The notes under the pieces were generated by a model, which worked only from the letters and a program-made list of their open reading frames with translations, did no database searches and had not been told where the DNA came from. Source: Acetobacteraceae bacterium (GTDB lineage Bacteria > Pseudomonadota > Alphaproteobacteria > Acetobacterales > Acetobacteraceae). From it: a stretch of DNA of 64,000 nt. Shown piece by piece: positions 7,791-16,577 of the stretch (positions within the stretch are counted from its first letter, which is position 1; every line of letters starts with the position of its first letter). The position numbers and the translations under genes are program-made. Where the stretch lies: positions 44,566 to 108,565 of the forward strand of contig CANGNF010000014.1 of the NCBI GenBank assembly GCA_947455205.1, written 5' to 3'.

Positions 7791-9341
7791 TCAGAAGATG
7801 CCGGGCTTGCCTTCGGCCAGCGTGCCGGCCGGCAGCGTCACGTTGAGAACGTGCAGCTCCCCCGCCGGGATCTTCGCCAGGTCCTGCACATCCGCCAGGA
7901 AGCGGTTGACCTCGCGCGCCGTCAGGATGCCGTCCGTCAGGGTGCGGAACTTGTGGATGTACTGCTCCCGGCCGAAGGGGCGGGCGCCGTTCGGGTGGGC
8001 GTTGGCGACGCCCAGCTCATCCACCAGCTTGGAGCCGTCCTGGAAGAAGATCTCGACCTTGCCGCCGAAGGACAGCTCGTTGGGGTCCTTGGAGTGATAC
8101 TTGCGGGTCCACTCCGGGTCCTCGATGGTCTCGATCTTGTGCCACAGCGCCACGGTGTCCTTCCGCGCCGCGCGCTTGGGGGCGTAGCTGTCCACGTGGT
8201 GCCAGCTGCCGTCCTGCAGGGCGACGGTGAAGATGTACATGATGGAGTGGTCCAGCGTTTCGCGGCTGGCCTTGGGGTCCATCTTCTGCGGGTCGTTGGC
8301 GCCGGTGCCGATCACGTAGTGGGTGTGGTGGCTGGTGTGGATCACGATCTTCGCGATGTCCTCCAGCTTGCGGCCGCTCTCGGCGATGTCGGCCTTCATC
8401 TTGAAGGCCAGGTCGATCAGCGCCTGGGACTGGTACTCCGCGGAATGCTCCTTGGTGTAGCTGTCCATGATGGCGCGCTTGGCTTCGCCGGCGCCGGGCA
8501 GCGGCACCTGGTAGTAGGTGGGGTCGTAGACCGTCTTGCGGCCCTTGCTGTCGGCCTGCGTGCGGCCGTTAAGCACCCAGGCGATGACGCTGTCCTCGCC
8601 TTCATAGATCGGGTTCGGCGCGCCCTCGCCGCGCATGGCGCGGTCCACGGCCTCGATCGCCAACTTGCCGGCATGGGCGGGGGCGAAGGCCTTCCAGCTG
8701 CTGATCTCGCCCTTGCGGGACTGGCGGAAGCTGATGGAGGTGTGCAGCGCCTGCTGCACCGCCTGGAAGATCACGTCCTGCTTCAGCCCCAGCAGCGTGC
8801 CGACGCCGGCGGCGGCGGAAGGCGCCAGGTGGGCGATGTGGTCCACGCGGTGTTCATGCAGGCAGATGGCGCGGACCAGGTCGATCTGGATCTCGTAGCC
8901 GGTGGCCAGGCCGCGGATCAGGTCCTTGCCCGACTTTTCCATGGTCTGCGCGACCGCCAGCACCGGCGGGATGTTGTCGCCGGGGTGGGAGTAGTCGGCG
9001 GCCAGGAAGGTGTCGTGGAAGTCCAGTTCACGCACCGCGGTGCCGTTGGCCCAGGCGGCCCATTCCGGGCTGACGCGGACCGTGTTCTTCATGCCGAACA
9101 CCGTGGCGCCGCCCTTCTTCGCGTGGCCCAGCGCCATGTCGCGGGCCGAGGTGACCGGGCGGCGGTTGATGGCGGCAACGGCGACCGAGGCGTTGTCGAT
9201 GATCCGGTTGATGATCATCTCCTGCACGTCCTTCTGGACGGCGACCTTGTCGGCGGCGACGCCGGCGATCTTCCAGGCAAGCTGGTCCTCGCGCTTCAGC
9301 AGTGCCTTGGACGGGTGAACCTTGACGTCGTGCAGTTGCAT
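7791..9341 (-). CDS. prpD: MmgE/PrpD-family protein (2-methylcitrate dehydratase type)
   Basis: A 516-residue MmgE/PrpD protein. The N-terminal helical domain carries [17 protein letters not shown] and the [17 protein letters not shown] region, followed by [20 protein letters not shown] and the C-terminal ligand-binding half. The family includes 2-methylcitrate dehydratase, cis-aconitate decarboxylase and other lyases. The start is placed at 9341 because AAGGGAAC lies just upstream; an earlier in-frame ATG at 9398 lacks such a site. With the citrate synthase gene downstream it probably acts in the methylcitrate cycle. It is divergent from a LysR gene, which may regulate it. Confidence 0.82.
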   Translation of the reverse strand: MQLHDVKVHPSKALLKREDQLAWKIAGVAADKVAVQKDVQEMIINRIIDNASVAVAAINRRPVTSARDMALGHAKKGGATVFGMKNTVRVSPEWAAWANGTAVRELDFHDTFLAADYSHPGDNIPPVLAVAQTMEKSGKDLIRGLATGYEIQIDLVRAICLHEHRVDHIAHLAPSAAAGVGTLLGLKQDVIFQAVQQALHTSISFRQSRKGEISSWKAFAPAHAGKLAIEAVDRAMRGEGAPNPIYEGEDSVIAWVLNGRTQADSKGRKTVYDPTYYQVPLPGAGEAKRAIMDSYTKEHSAEYQSQALIDLAFKMKADIAESGRKLEDIAKIVIHTSHHTHYVIGTGANDPQKMDPKASRETLDHSIMYIFTVALQDGSWHHVDSYAPKRAARKDTVALWHKIETIEDPEWTRKYHSKDPNELSFGGKVEIFFQDGSKLVDELGVANAHPNGARPFGREQYIHKFRTLTDGILTAREVNRFLADVQDLAKIPAGELHVLNVTLPAGTLAEGKPGIF

Positions 9342-9585
9342 GTGCGGCGTTCCCTTTGCGGTCAATGGCGCGATGCCGCTTTGTGTCGCCGCTGGCAAGG
9401 CTTTACCAGCCCCTTTGGCATTCCGATTGACGGCCGCTCACGATAGGTTTTCCGTATTGAATGCCCTCAAGCGCCGGGCGCCGCCATCCGGCGGCTTGGC
9501 TTGCGCCGCACAAGCGGCGACGGCCGTTCGGCCTTGCGGCCCTGGCGGGCCGTGGCTCTCAGCCGGGGCGCAAGGGGGCAGGCGC

Positions 9586-10515
9586 GTGGACTTTCGCATC
9601 GTCAGGCGGCTCGGGCATTTCCTCGCGGTGGCGGAGGAAGGGCATTTTGGCCGGGCGGCGGCGCGGCTCGGCATCAGCCAGCCGCCGCTGACCGCGCAGA
9701 TCCAGGCGCTGGAGGCGGAGCTTGGCGTGCAGTTGCTGGAGCGCACCCGCAAGGGCGCCCGGCCGACGCGCGAAGGCGAGGCGCTGCTGCCCATTGTGAG
9801 AAGGTTGGCCGAGGATGCCCGCCAGGTGGAGAGCCTGGCGCGGGAGCTGCGCGTCGGCCGGCACGCGCCGATGGCGCTGGCCTGCGTGACCTCCGCGCTG
9901 TTCGACTTTCTGCCGCCGCTGGTGCGGGCGTTGCGGAGCGAGCTGCCGGACGCGGCGATGAGCGTGCAGGAGATGGACACCTCCGACGCGGTGGAGGCGC
10001 TGCGGCGGGGCGAGGTGGACTTCGCCCTGGCCCGGCTGGACGCCGACCGGCCGCCGCTGCGCGTGTTGCCGCTGGGCGACGAGATGATGGTGGCGGCGCT
10101 GCCGGAGGCGCATCCGCTGGCGCAGGAGGAAGGGCCGCTGCCGCTTGGCGCGCTGGCGGCGGAGACACTGATGGCGCTGCCGCGCAGCATCAGCCCGGCC
10201 TATTTCGACCGGCTGATCACCGCCTGCCGCGCCGCGGGGTTTGAGCCGAACACGGTGCGGGAGGTGGGCAGCGCCATGGCGCAGCTGGCCTTCGTGGCGG
10301 CGGGGCTGGGCGTGGCGCTGGTCTCCACCGGCATGGCGCGGCTGCGGCCCACGGGCGTGACCTTCCGCCCGCTGGCGGACCCGGTGGGGTCAGTGCCGGT
10401 GGCGCTGGTGTGGAACGCCGAGCGCGAGACGGATGCGGCGCGGGCGGCGGTGGCGGTTGCGCGGCGGCTGTTCCACGGCGATGCTGCGCCCAACGTGCTG
10501 CTTGGAGTTGAGTGA
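9586..10515 (+). CDS. LysR-family transcriptional regulator
   Basis: A 309-residue LysR protein starting at GTG 9586 behind AGGGGGCAGG. The N-terminal winged helix is clear: FLAVAEEGHFGRAAARLGIS, QPPLTAQIQALEAELGVQLL, then ERTRKGARPT. The C-terminal half is the usual periplasmic-binding-like effector domain (residues about 90-300). It diverges from prpD and its stop overlaps the ATG of the hydantoinase, so it could control either side. Co-translation with hydantoinase argues that it senses a hydantoin or N-carbamoyl compound. Confidence 0.9.
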   Translation: MDFRIVRRLGHFLAVAEEGHFGRAAARLGISQPPLTAQIQALEAELGVQLLERTRKGARPTREGEALLPIVRRLAEDARQVESLARELRVGRHAPMALACVTSALFDFLPPLVRALRSELPDAAMSVQEMDTSDAVEALRRGEVDFALARLDADRPPLRVLPLGDEMMVAALPEAHPLAQEEGPLPLGALAAETLMALPRSISPAYFDRLITACRAAGFEPNTVREVGSAMAQLAFVAAGLGVALVSTGMARLRPTGVTFRPLADPVGSVPVALVWNAERETDAARAAVAVARRLFHGDAAPNVLLGVE

Positions 10516-11903
10516 TGGAACCGCTGGCTTTCGACCGGGTGATTCGGGGCGACCTGGTGCTGCCGGATGGCGTGCTGTGGGACGGCTACGTGGCGATACG
10601 GGGCGAGGTGATCGCCGCCATCGGCCAGGGCGCGGCGCCGCCGGCCAAGGGGACGCTGGATTTCCGTGGCAGGTTCGTGCTGCCGGGGCTGGTGGACGGG
10701 CACATGCACACCTCCTCGGCCCTTGGCTGGCCGGGGATCGAGGGGGCCAGCAAGACGGCGGCGGCGGGCGGCGTGACCACCTGCGTGGACATGCCCTACG
10801 ACATTCCCCGCCCGGTGACGGATGCCGGGATCCTGGCCGAGAAGATCCAGGTGGTGAACGCCACGTCGCATGTGGACATGGCGCTGTACGGGACCATCAA
10901 GAAGGAAGGTGGCGTGGATGCCATCGCCGGGCTGGCCGAGGCGGGTGTCTGCTCCTTCAAGCTGTCCACCTATGAATACGACGCGGTGCGCTTCCCGCGG
11001 ATCGACCACCCGACCATGGTCGCGGCCTTCCATGAGATCGCCCGGACCGGGCTGATGGTGGCGATCCACAACGAGGACCAGGAGCTGGTGGTGAAGCTGA
11101 CCGAGCAGGCGCGCGCCGCCGGCCGGACCGATCCCATCATGCATTGCCGCACCAGGCCGCCGCTGGCGGAGAGCATGGCGAACCTGGAGATCTTCGAGAT
11201 TGGGCTGGAGACGGGGGCGCATGTGCACATCGCGCACAGCTCCATCGCCCGCGGGTTTGAACAGGCCGAGTTGTTCCGCCGCATGGGCGGGCTGGCGAGT
11301 GGCGAGGCCTGCCTGCAGTACCTCTGCATGACCGAGGAGGACATTGTCCGGCTGGAAGGCTTCGGCAAGTGCAACCCACCCTTCCGCACCGCCGAGGAGG
11401 TGGAGCGCATGTGGGGCGCGCTGGTGGCGGGCAAGGTCAGCTACATCTCCACCGACCATGCGCCCTGGCCGTACGAGCGGAAGGTCTACAAGGGCGATAT
11501 CTTCGCCCCTGGCGCCGGGCTGACGGGGATGCAGAGCTTCGCGCCGGTGATGTTCACGCTGCTGCGGGAACGCGGGCTGCCGCTTTCCTTGATGGCGAAG
11601 TACTGCGCCGAGGAGCCGGCGCGCTTCCATGGGCTGGCGCCGAAGAAGGGCGCGATCCGGATCGGCGCAGACGCCGATCTGTGCGTGATGGAGGAAGGCG
11701 ACTTCACCTTCAACGCCGCGGATATCCAGGACCGCGAGGAGAATCGCTGGTCGCCGTATGACGGCCGCAAGGTGCAGGCGCGGGTGGTGGCGACCTTCCT
11801 GCGCGGGTCGTGCATCTGGGACGGCAGCGCGGTGCTGGCCAAGCCGGGGACCGGGCGGTTCGTGCCGCGCCAGGGGAAGGACATCTATATCGGCGCCGGT
11901 TGA
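10515..11903 (+). CDS. D-hydantoinase / allantoinase-type cyclic amidohydrolase
   Basis: A 462-residue amidohydrolase-superfamily enzyme. The binuclear metal site is readable: GLVDGHMHT (HxH), the lysine in CSFKLSTYEYD expected to be carboxylated, single histidines in VAIHNEDQE and VHIAHSS, and the aspartate in ISTDHAPWPYE. Dihydropyrimidinase, hydantoinase and allantoinase share this layout. The following N-carbamoyl-D-amino acid hydrolase genes and a hydantoin racemase nearby point to hydrolysis of 5-substituted hydantoins to N-carbamoyl amino acids. The ATG shares its A with the LysR stop. Allantoinase remains possible. Confidence 0.85.
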   Translation: MEPLAFDRVIRGDLVLPDGVLWDGYVAIRGEVIAAIGQGAAPPAKGTLDFRGRFVLPGLVDGHMHTSSALGWPGIEGASKTAAAGGVTTCVDMPYDIPRPVTDAGILAEKIQVVNATSHVDMALYGTIKKEGGVDAIAGLAEAGVCSFKLSTYEYDAVRFPRIDHPTMVAAFHEIARTGLMVAIHNEDQELVVKLTEQARAAGRTDPIMHCRTRPPLAESMANLEIFEIGLETGAHVHIAHSSIARGFEQAELFRRMGGLASGEACLQYLCMTEEDIVRLEGFGKCNPPFRTAEEVERMWGALVAGKVSYISTDHAPWPYERKVYKGDIFAPGAGLTGMQSFAPVMFTLLRERGLPLSLMAKYCAEEPARFHGLAPKKGAIRIGADADLCVMEEGDFTFNAADIQDREENRWSPYDGRKVQARVVATFLRGSCIWDGSAVLAKPGTGRFVPRQGKDIYIGAG

Positions 11904-11924
11904 CCGGGACGGGTTGCCCGGCAC

Positions 11925-11966
11925 GGGCACGCGCAGGGGCACGGGCACGGGCGCGGGCGCGGGCGC
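11925..11966 (+). repeat. GGGCAC/GGGCGC hexanucleotide microsatellite
   Basis: Seven consecutive 6-nt units (GGGCAC, GCGCAG, GGGCAC, GGGCAC, then GGGCGC three times) lie between hydantoinase and the first carbamoylase. The surrounding words GGTTGACCGGGACGGG (from 11898) and GGTTGACCGGGGCGGG (from 11970) are also direct repeats 72 bp apart. The spacer therefore appears to have grown by local duplication. Confidence 0.7.
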
Positions 11967-12032
11967 GGCAGGTTGACCGGGGCGGGCGGGCGCATCAGCT
12001 TGGCGGCTTCGCCAAGCCATCAGGGTGTGCCC

Positions 12033-12980
12033 ATGCCTCGTCAGATTCGCCTCGCCGGTGCCCAGCTGGGGCCGATCCAGCGCGCCGATAGCCGCGCCGC
12101 GACCCTGCAGCGGCTGATCGCGCTGCTGGAAGCGGCGGCGAAGGACGGCGCCGAGCTGGTGGTGTTTCCGGAGCTGGCGCTGACCACCTTCTTTCCGCGC
12201 TGGTACATGCCGGATGGCGATGCGGAGCTGCTGGGCTACTTCGAGAAGTCGATGCCCAACCCGGCCTGCCAGGCGCTGTTCGACCGGGCGAAGCAGCTGG
12301 GGGTGGGCTTCTACCTGGGCTATGCCGAGCTGACGCCGGACGGGCACCGCTTTAACACCGCCATCACGGTGGGGCCGGATGGGGCGGTGCTGGGCAAGTA
12401 CCGCAAGATTCACCTGCCCGGCAGCAAGGACTTCCGCCCGGCGCAGGAATTCCAGCAGCTGGAGAAGCGCTACTTCGAATACGGCGACATGGGCTTCCCG
12501 GCCTTCCGCGGGCCTTCCGTGTGGAACAGCCCGGTGCTGGGCATGCTGGTCTGCAACGACCGCCGCTGGCCGGAAGGCTGGCGCGTGCTGGGCCTGCAGA
12601 GCGTGGAACTGGTGATGGTGGGGTACAACTCCGCCAGCTACGACCCCAATGGCGGGCCGAACGAGAACCTGGAGCGGCGGACCTTCCATTCCGTGCTGGC
12701 GGCGCAGGCCAATGCCTACATGAACGCGACCTGGGCCATTGCGGTGGCCAAGGCCGGCGTTGAGGACGGCGCCGGGCTGATCGGCGGGTCCTGCATCGTG
12801 GACCCCAACGGCATCGTGGTGGCGCAGGCCAAGACGCTGGGGGATGAGCTGATCATCGCCGATGTGGACTTCGACGCCTGCCTGCAGGGCAAGGAGAAGA
12901 TGTTCAACTTTGCCCAGCACCGCCGGCCGCAGTGGTATGGGCCGATCGTGGAGCAGGTGGGCGCGGTGCCACCGAAGTGA
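12033..12980 (+). CDS. N-carbamoyl-D-amino acid hydrolase (nitrilase superfamily)
   Basis: A 315-residue carbon-nitrogen hydrolase. The Glu-Lys-Cys triad is seen in VVFPELALTTFFPRW, KYRKIHLPG and LVCNDRRWPEGWRVLG. The last motif is characteristic of N-carbamoyl-D-amino acid amidohydrolases, which release the D-amino acid, CO2 and ammonia. It is the second enzyme of the hydantoin route after the upstream hydantoinase. The chosen ATG begins the conserved MPRQIRLAGAQLGPIQ. Its stop overlaps the next small gene (GTGA). A paralogue lies 2 kb downstream. Confidence 0.92.
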   Translation: MPRQIRLAGAQLGPIQRADSRAATLQRLIALLEAAAKDGAELVVFPELALTTFFPRWYMPDGDAELLGYFEKSMPNPACQALFDRAKQLGVGFYLGYAELTPDGHRFNTAITVGPDGAVLGKYRKIHLPGSKDFRPAQEFQQLEKRYFEYGDMGFPAFRGPSVWNSPVLGMLVCNDRRWPEGWRVLGLQSVELVMVGYNSASYDPNGGPNENLERRTFHSVLAAQANAYMNATWAIAVAKAGVEDGAGLIGGSCIVDPNGIVVAQAKTLGDELIIADVDFDACLQGKEKMFNFAQHRRPQWYGPIVEQVGAVPPK

Positions 12981-13222
12981 GCGAGCGGGAGGACGAGATC
13001 ACGGCGCTGCGGCGGGAGGTGGCCGAAGGCCGCGTTCTCACAACCGTAGGCGTGAAAGCGGCAATCTCGGCGTTGCTGGCGGTCGAGGAGGCGCTGAAGG
13101 TGATCCAGCCTCGCAATGCACTGGCGCCACGCGATCCGCATCTGGATCTTGCGGAAGCCCACGTAAGTCGGGGCCTGGAAGTGCTTCGGAAAGCCTTCGA
13201 GGAGGCGCCTGATGGCGCGTGA
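12977..13222 (+). CDS. Small hypothetical helical protein
   Basis: An 81-residue protein starting at a GTG that overlaps the carbamoylase stop. The sequence is predicted helical with an acidic/basic N-terminus (VSEREDEITALRREVAEG) and a heptad-like second half (LDLAEAHVSRGLEVLRKAFEEA). Codon use is somewhat less G+C-extreme than the flanking enzymes. It overlaps the next gene by 11 bp. No family is recognised. With its neighbour it resembles small accessory genes of phage tail or lysis regions, but this is only an impression. Confidence 0.55.
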   Translation: MSEREDEITALRREVAEGRVLTTVGVKAAISALLAVEEALKVIQPRNALAPRDPHLDLAEAHVSRGLEVLRKAFEEAPDGA

Positions 13223-13649
13223 GAGGGAAACTCAGGACTACTGGCGTGCAAGTTTGGCTCAGCGCCAAGGCGCTAACGACGCGGCCCTTGCCCACGGCGG
13301 CGGCGATGGCCATCCTCCAGGCATGGAAACCGAGGTCGCCCTTCTGAAGCAGCGCGCCGACCAGTCCGACATTCGCCTGGCGCGGATGGAGGAAAAGCTC
13401 GACCGCATCAGCGACCAGCTCGGGCAGGTTGCCACTAAGGCCACGGTCTGGACCGCGCTCGGCACCGGTGGCGGCATTGCTTTGGCGATCATCGCGCTGT
13501 TCGTCGATATCCTCGCCTATCTTCAGGACGAGCGGGTCGCCAGCACCAGTGCGCCGCCGCCGCAACCCAGCTTTACGTTGAACATGCCGGCCTGGCCGAC
13601 GCCACCGGCCTCCCCCGCGGCCCCAGCGGTGGCGCCAGCCCGGCCCTGA
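13212..13649 (+). CDS. Small coiled-coil protein with one membrane helix (XhlA-like layout)
   Basis: A 145-residue protein with a coiled coil (METEVALLKQRADQSD through EEKLDRISDQLGQVATK, about residues 38-77). A single membrane helix follows (TALGTGGGIALAIIALFVDI, about residues 81-100), then a proline-rich tail. That order resembles phage XhlA/hemolysin-type accessory proteins. It overlaps the preceding small gene and interrupts an otherwise metabolic cluster, so the pair may be a domesticated phage fragment. The function is unknown. Confidence 0.65.
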   Translation: MARERETQDYWRASLAQRQGANDAALAHGGGDGHPPGMETEVALLKQRADQSDIRLARMEEKLDRISDQLGQVATKATVWTALGTGGGIALAIIALFVDILAYLQDERVASTSAPPPQPSFTLNMPAWPTPPASPAAPAVAPARP

Positions 13650-13725
13650 GCCGGCGAACCTCGCGTTAGTTGCCGCCGGGCCGCGCGCCCGGCATCCTGC
13701 CGTAAAACCACGGGAGGATCGCGCC

Positions 13726-14700
13726 ATGCAGCGCCGCCATCTCATTGCCGCCGGGCTTGCCCTGCCCGGCCTTGCCCTGCCCGCCATCGGCCGCGCGCAG
13801 GAGGCCTGGCCGTCCAAGCCGGTGCGGATCGTGGTGCCCTATCCGCCGGGCGGGCCGAACGACTTCCTCGCGCGGCTCTATGCCCAGCAGCTGGGGCCGA
13901 TACTGGGGCAGCAGGTGGTGGTGGAGAACCGGGCCGGCGGCTCCGGCGTGATCGGCACCGATACCGTGCTGAAGTCGGCGCCGGATGGCACCAGCTTCGC
14001 GATCTGCGACGGCGGCAGCCTGGTGATCGCGCCGCATACCCAGGCCATGCCGTACAAAGTGCCGGACGAGGTGGCGCTGATCTCGGTGGTGACGGAGGTG
14101 CCGGAGGCGCTGGTGGCCAGCCCGCGGCTGGGGGTGAAGACGCTGCCGGAGCTGCTGGAGCTGGCGAAGCGGCAGCCCGGCAAGCTGAACATCGGCACCG
14201 CCGGGGCGGCGGGGATCAGCCACCTGGCGGCCTGGTCCTTCAAGCGGCAGACCGGGGCGGAGGTGGAGGTCATCACCTATCGGGGCGCGGCGCCGGCGGT
14301 GACGGACCTGATTGCCGGGCAGATCCAGCTGCTGTTCGCCGACCTGCCGCCGCTGATGCCGCACATTGCCGCCGAGGCGCTGGTGCCGCTGGCGCTGGCG
14401 GCGCGGCGGCGCAGCCCTTCCCTGCCCAACCTGGCGACCACGGTGGAGCATGGCTTCCCGCGGCTGCTGGCCGAGAACTGGTACGCCTGCGTCGGCCCGG
14501 CGCGGTTGCCGGCGGCGGTGCAGCAGAAGATGTCGGCGGCGCTGCGCCAGGCCAGCGAGGTGCCGGCGCTGAAGCAGGCCTTGGCCGCGCAGGGCGCCCA
14601 GGCCTACTGGTGCAGCCAGCGCGACTTCGCCGCGCGTGTGGCCGAGGAAAGCCCGATGTGGGCCGAGATTGCCGCCGCCGCGCATGTGCGGGCGGACTGA
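13726..14700 (+). CDS. Bug/TctC-family tripartite tricarboxylate transporter receptor
   Basis: A 324-residue Bug protein with an export signal (MQRRHLIAAGLALPGLALPA) and the family hallmark WPSKPVRIVVPYPPGGPND, then VVVENRAGGSGVIGTDTV. It sits between two N-carbamoyl-D-amino acid hydrolase genes, which suggests that its ligand is a hydantoin, carbamoyl amino acid or related acid. No membrane component is adjacent. CGGGAGG precedes the ATG. Confidence 0.9.
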   Translation: MQRRHLIAAGLALPGLALPAIGRAQEAWPSKPVRIVVPYPPGGPNDFLARLYAQQLGPILGQQVVVENRAGGSGVIGTDTVLKSAPDGTSFAICDGGSLVIAPHTQAMPYKVPDEVALISVVTEVPEALVASPRLGVKTLPELLELAKRQPGKLNIGTAGAAGISHLAAWSFKRQTGAEVEVITYRGAAPAVTDLIAGQIQLLFADLPPLMPHIAAEALVPLALAARRRSPSLPNLATTVEHGFPRLLAENWYACVGPARLPAAVQQKMSAALRQASEVPALKQALAAQGAQAYWCSQRDFAARVAEESPMWAEIAAAAHVRAD

Positions 14701-14715
14701 GGAAGGCGACGGCCG

Positions 14716-14857
14716 GCAGCGGTAAGCGCCACCGCCCGCGAGCGGGCGGATTGAGGGAGGCTACGGGCCGCAAGCGGTAAGCGCCACCGCCAGCGAGCGA
14801 GCGGATTGAGGGCGCCCGAACGCAAGCGGTAGGCGCCACCGCCCGCGAGCGGGACGG
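14716..14857 (+). repeat. Three tandem copies of a ~53-bp unit
   Basis: Copies start at 14716, 14770 and 14822. Each has the core GCAAGCGGTAAGCGCCACCG followed by CCCGCGAGCGGGCGGATTGA, the second part itself able to form a CCCGC/GCGGG hairpin. Copies one and two end in GGATTGAGGG; the third is shorter. The array fills the space between the Bug gene and the second carbamoylase. It may be a REP-like element or an mRNA-stabilising hairpin cluster. Confidence 0.8.
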
Positions 14858-14931
14858 ACCGAAGACGCCGGCCGCCGCTTGATTGTGCGGGCGCGGGGTG
14901 CATGCTGGCGCGAACCTGGAGTTGACCCCGC

Positions 14932-15897
14932 ATGACCCGTCGCCTCGTCCTTGCCGCCGCACAGCTCGGCCCGATCCAGAAGGCCGAGGGGCGCGACGTG
15001 GCCGTGGCGCGCATGGTGCGGCTGATGGAAACCGCCGCGCGCCGGGGTGCCGAGGTGGTGGTCTTCCCCGAACTGGCGCTGACGACGTTCTTTCCGCGCT
15101 GGTATGAGGAAGACCTCTCCCACGCCGACCATTGGTACGAGCACGCACTGCCGTCCAACGAGACGGCGCCGCTGTGGGCGGCCGCCAGGAAGCACGGCAT
15201 CGGCTTCCACCTGGGCTATGCCGAGAAGACGCCGGACGGGCACCGCTACAACACCGCTGTGTATGTGCACCCGAATGGCGAGACCGTGCTGAAGTACCGG
15301 AAGGTGCACCTGCCCGGGCACAAGGAGTTCGACCCGGTGCGCAAGGTGCAGCACCTGGAGAAGCGGTATTTCGAGCCGGGCGACCTGGGCTTCCCCGTGG
15401 TGCGGGCGCCGGTTGGTGGCGCCGGGCCGGTCAACCTCGGTATCCTCATCTGCAATGACCGGCGCTGGCCGGAAGCCTGGCGCGTGCTGGGGCTGCAGCA
15501 GGTGGAGCTGGTGATGTGCGGCTACAACACGCCCAGCCTGAACGCGGAGAACCGCGGTTTCGAGGCGCATCACCTGCGGGTGGCGCACAGCCACCTGGCC
15601 ATTCAGGCCGGGTGCTACCAGAACAGCTGCTTCGCCGCCGGCGTGGCCAAGGCGGGGACCGAGGACGGGCACGAGCTGTTCGGCCATTCCATCATCGTCA
15701 ACCCGCAGGGCGAGATCATGGCCCAGGCGACCAGTTGGGATGACGAGCTGATCATCGCCGATTGCGACCTGGACATGTGCGAGCTGGGGCGGACCACGAT
15801 CTTCGACTTCGCCCGGCATCGGCGGGTGGAGCACTACACCCGGATCGTGGAGCAGACCGGCAGCGTGGCGCCGGCGGCGTGGGCGCCGAAGGGGTAG
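14932..15897 (+). CDS. N-carbamoyl-D-amino acid hydrolase, second paralogue
   Basis: A 321-residue nitrilase-superfamily enzyme very similar in layout to the gene at 12033. The triad is seen in VVFPELALTTFFPRWYEE, KYRKVHLPGHKEF and LICNDRRWPEAWRVLG. The two copies differ in the loop after the catalytic lysine and in the region around residues 60-75, so substrate range may differ. Having both copies in one cluster with a single hydantoinase suggests specialisation for different side chains. Confidence 0.92.
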   Translation: MTRRLVLAAAQLGPIQKAEGRDVAVARMVRLMETAARRGAEVVVFPELALTTFFPRWYEEDLSHADHWYEHALPSNETAPLWAAARKHGIGFHLGYAEKTPDGHRYNTAVYVHPNGETVLKYRKVHLPGHKEFDPVRKVQHLEKRYFEPGDLGFPVVRAPVGGAGPVNLGILICNDRRWPEAWRVLGLQQVELVMCGYNTPSLNAENRGFEAHHLRVAHSHLAIQAGCYQNSCFAAGVAKAGTEDGHELFGHSIIVNPQGEIMAQATSWDDELIIADCDLDMCELGRTTIFDFARHRRVEHYTRIVEQTGSVAPAAWAPKG

Positions 15898-16017
15898 CGC
15901 CGGCACCATGCCCGGGATGTGATCCGGCAAGCCGGATTGGGCGTGCCGCGACTTGCGGCGGCGCAAGGCGTTGCAGCCTCGGCGGGCGCATGGTTGGCGC
16001 CCATGGAGGATGCCCCG

Positions 16018-16320
16018 ATGCGCTATGCCGTTGCCGTGCTTCTGCTGCTGGTCGCCGCGCCCGCCGGGGCGCAGGCCCCTACCCCCGGCGCCGCGATCGG
16101 CGCCGAGAACCGGCTGAACCGCGCGTTGGAGCAGGACCGCCAGCGCGACCAGGCGCGCGACCTGCGCGGACCGATCCCGGAAGGGCCTTCCAGCACGCGG
16201 GCGATGGAGGATGACCGCCGGTCCCTCGGGCCGAGCGTCGGGCGGCCGGAGGTCGGCGGGCGGCTGGAACCCGGCGGGGAGCGCGGCGCGCTGACCGGCG
16301 GGATGAACCCGCAGCGGTAG
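16018..16320 (+). CDS. Small secreted hypothetical protein
   Basis: A 100-residue protein with a clear signal peptide (MRYAVAVLLLLVAAPAGAQA) and a hydrophilic, charged remainder rich in Arg, Asp, Gly and Pro. GGAGG lies upstream of the ATG. It is predicted periplasmic or secreted. No domain is recognised and the low complexity of the mature part suggests disorder. Confidence 0.65.
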   Translation: MRYAVAVLLLLVAAPAGAQAPTPGAAIGAENRLNRALEQDRQRDQARDLRGPIPEGPSSTRAMEDDRRSLGPSVGRPEVGGRLEPGGERGALTGGMNPQR

Positions 16321-16359
16321 CGGCCGGGTCGAGCCGCCGGCGCGGGCCGGACGCTGGCC

Positions 16360-16575
16360 TCAGCCGCCGGCGTCGCGGCCCATGCGGCCCAGCGCGGCGC
16401 CGATATGGCCCAGCATGGTCGGGTCCGCCACGGCGCGGGACAGCGCGGCTTCCATCAGCCGGGCGGATTCCTCATAGGCCACCGGCGCCAGGTCGCGGGG
16501 CGGCACGCTGCCGCGCGGCTTGCCGGTATGGGCCAGCAGGCCCAGCGCGGTGGGCAGGTGGGCGTCGTGCTTCAT
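16360..16575 (-). CDS. Small hypothetical protein downstream of hydantoin racemase
   Basis: A 71-residue frame starting MKHDAHLPTALGLLAHTGKP, two bases after the racemase stop on the same strand. The middle (YEESARLMEAALSRAVADP) is predicted helical. Tight spacing suggests translational coupling with the racemase. No family is recognised and it could be a chance frame. Confidence 0.45.
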   Translation of the reverse strand: MKHDAHLPTALGLLAHTGKPRGSVPPRDLAPVAYEESARLMEAALSRAVADPTMLGHIGAALGRMGRDAGG

Positions 16576-16577
16576 GG

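Noticed and set aside
9427..9459. Sigma-70 promoter TTGACG with a downstream TATTGA
   Set aside because: The spacing of about 21 bp is too long and no better -10 could be found.
10200..12920. A 906-residue open frame on the minus strand
   Set aside because: It is antisense to LysR, hydantoinase and carbamoylase genes, which have full motifs.
14716..14857. CRISPR-like array
   Set aside because: There are only three units without unique spacers of regular length, and no cas genes are nearby. It is a tandem repeat.
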